Shown here: positions 63,245 through 64,000 of the stretch, one piece after another | Position numbering within the stretch: the stretch's first letter is position 1 | How the letters are laid out: every line of letters begins with the position of its first letter | Origin: DSBG01 sp049975365 | GTDB lineage: Bacteria; Desulfobacterota; Desulfomonilia; UBA1062 | DNA length: 64,000 nt | Reading direction: 5' to 3' | Assembly (NCBI GenBank): GCA_049975365.1 | Contig: JBNGDS010000005.1 | Location: 1-64,000, forward strand | Program-made: the position numbers and the translations under genes | The notes under the pieces: generated by a model | What the model was told of the DNA's origin: nothing | What the model saw: the letters and a program-made list of their open reading frames with translations, nothing else | The model's database searches: none

Positions 63245-64000
63245 ATACACATCAGATACCGAAACGGACACACTACTGCGGTGAAGTCCACCACGCTGCC
63301 CCGGGCTCCCGTGTAGGGCTCCTGGGATGGGTGCAGAGGAGGAGGGACCTTGGAGGACTCATCTTCATCGATATCCGCGACCGAACAGGAATTGCCCAGG
63401 TCGTGTTCAACCCTGAAACCCAGCCTGAGGCTCATGCCAAGGGACATATCCTGAAGCCGGAATTCTGTATCGCCATAGAGGGTGAACTCCAGAAGAGACC
63501 GGAAGAGATGAGAAATCCCAGCATGGTCACCGGTGACGTGGAGATCATTGCCGATGGAGTCCGGGTACTCAACGAATCTCAGACCCCGCCCTTCGTGGTG
63601 GAGGATGGTGTTGAGGTGAGCGACACCCTCAGGCTCAAGTACAGGTACCTCGATCTCCGCAGGCCGAGTCTCCAGAGGAATATTCTCCTCAGACACTCAG
63701 CTGCCTCGAGCATTCGGAGATACCTGGATTCGAAGGGCTTCATCGACGTGGAAACACCGATGCTGACGAAAAGCACTCCTGAAGGAGCACGGGATTACCT
63801 CGTTCCCAGCAGGATCTATCCCGGCAGGTGCTATGCCCTTCCCCAGTCCCCCCAGCTCTTCAAACAGCTCCTTATGGTCTCAGGCTTTGACCGGTACTAC
63901 CAGATCGTGAAGTGTTTCCGTGATGAAGATCTTAGGGCAGATCGTCAGCCTGAGTTCACCCAGATCGATATTGAGATGTCCTTCATCACGATGGACGATA
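63241..64000 (+). CDS. aspS: Aspartyl-tRNA synthetase (3' end outside window)
   Basis: The frame opens at GTG 63241, overlapping the hisS stop, and runs off the window; 253 residues are visible. The N-terminal OB-fold anticodon domain shows GLLGWVQRRRDLGGLIFIDIRDRTG, then LKYRYLDLRRPSLQRN, ETPMLTKSTPEGARDYLVPSR and the start of motif 2, FRDEDLRADRQPEFTQIDIEMSF. PEF in motif 2 fits AspS. hisS-aspS is a common operon. Confidence 0.96.
   Translation, partial: MNTHQIPKRTHYCGEVHHAAPGSRVGLLGWVQRRRDLGGLIFIDIRDRTGIAQVVFNPETQPEAHAKGHILKPEFCIAIEGELQKRPEEMRNPSMVTGDVEIIADGVRVLNESQTPPFVVEDGVEVSDTLRLKYRYLDLRRPSLQRNILLRHSAASSIRRYLDSKGFIDVETPMLTKSTPEGARDYLVPSRIYPGRCYALPQSPQLFKQLLMVSGFDRYYQIVKCFRDEDLRADRQPEFTQIDIEMSFITMDD

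Noticed and set aside
1..64000. CRISPR arrays, insertion sequences, prophage genes
   Set aside because: No regularly spaced repeats, transposase or phage-type genes were seen.

Overview
The window is a bacterial chromosome segment with roughly balanced base composition. It is packed with housekeeping genes and has no insertion sequences, prophage genes or CRISPR array. The IF-2/rbfA/truB/rpsO/pnp block, the KP-YEEL-RVKELE type start of a large PAS histidine kinase, ptb/buk genes, a UXX-star type selenoprotein and PaaK-like ligases next to a Liv-type transporter all suggest an anaerobic member of the Desulfobacterota (old Deltaproteobacteria), possibly a syntroph or sulfate reducer. That placement is inference. 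A run of ten Ns at 17531-17540 shows the sequence is a draft scaffold, perhaps from a metagenome.

Layout. 1-8399 (+): infB (5' end outside the window), ylxP-like DUF503, rbfA, nrnA, truB, rpsO, pnp and an M16 peptidase form the translation/RNA-processing block. 8403-9554: a PilZ-like gene facing back, then truA. 9570-15711 (+): rfbA-rfbB-rfbD (no rfbC), lepB, then pyrR-pyrB-pyrC. 15708-18865: a divergent pair, an LhgO-like oxidase (-) and a large unrecognised gene (+) broken by the assembly gap. 18911-21445: tRNA-Met, a terminator, nif3-like, a zinc-ribbon coiled-coil gene and a lone type IV pilin with its own terminator. 21521-28242: an iron-sulfur-free MutY-like glycosylase, a TudS-related protein (-), an ADP-forming acyl-CoA synthetase alpha-type gene, tRNA-Arg (-), a U32 protein, a UvrD-type helicase and a possible 29-residue membrane peptide. 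28503-36809: two NarL/histidine-kinase systems flanking a ptb-ptb-buk operon. 36916-42578: a copper-type P-ATPase, a radical SAM-DUF2344 protein and a RodZ-like protein. 42614-48689 (+): mgtE, recO, glyQ, glyS and a dGTPase-like gene.

The most interesting part is the minus-strand operon from 57616 down to 48731. It starts with a 22-codon leader peptide holding six Phe codons among seven, followed by mutually exclusive RNA stems ending in an intrinsic terminator, which is a textbook attenuator layout. Downstream come a periplasmic binding protein, LivG, an AMP-ligase, LivH, LivM, LivF, a PaaK-like ligase and finally a small selenoprotein gene with an in-frame UGA and a bSECIS-like hairpin. The inference is that charged tRNA-Phe controls an uptake and CoA-activation system for an aromatic amino acid or acid.

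57792-64000: two paralogous radical SAM genes with CX4CX2C motifs flank trmO and a Na/phosphate cotransporter gene; hisS and aspS (3' end outside the window) close the segment.
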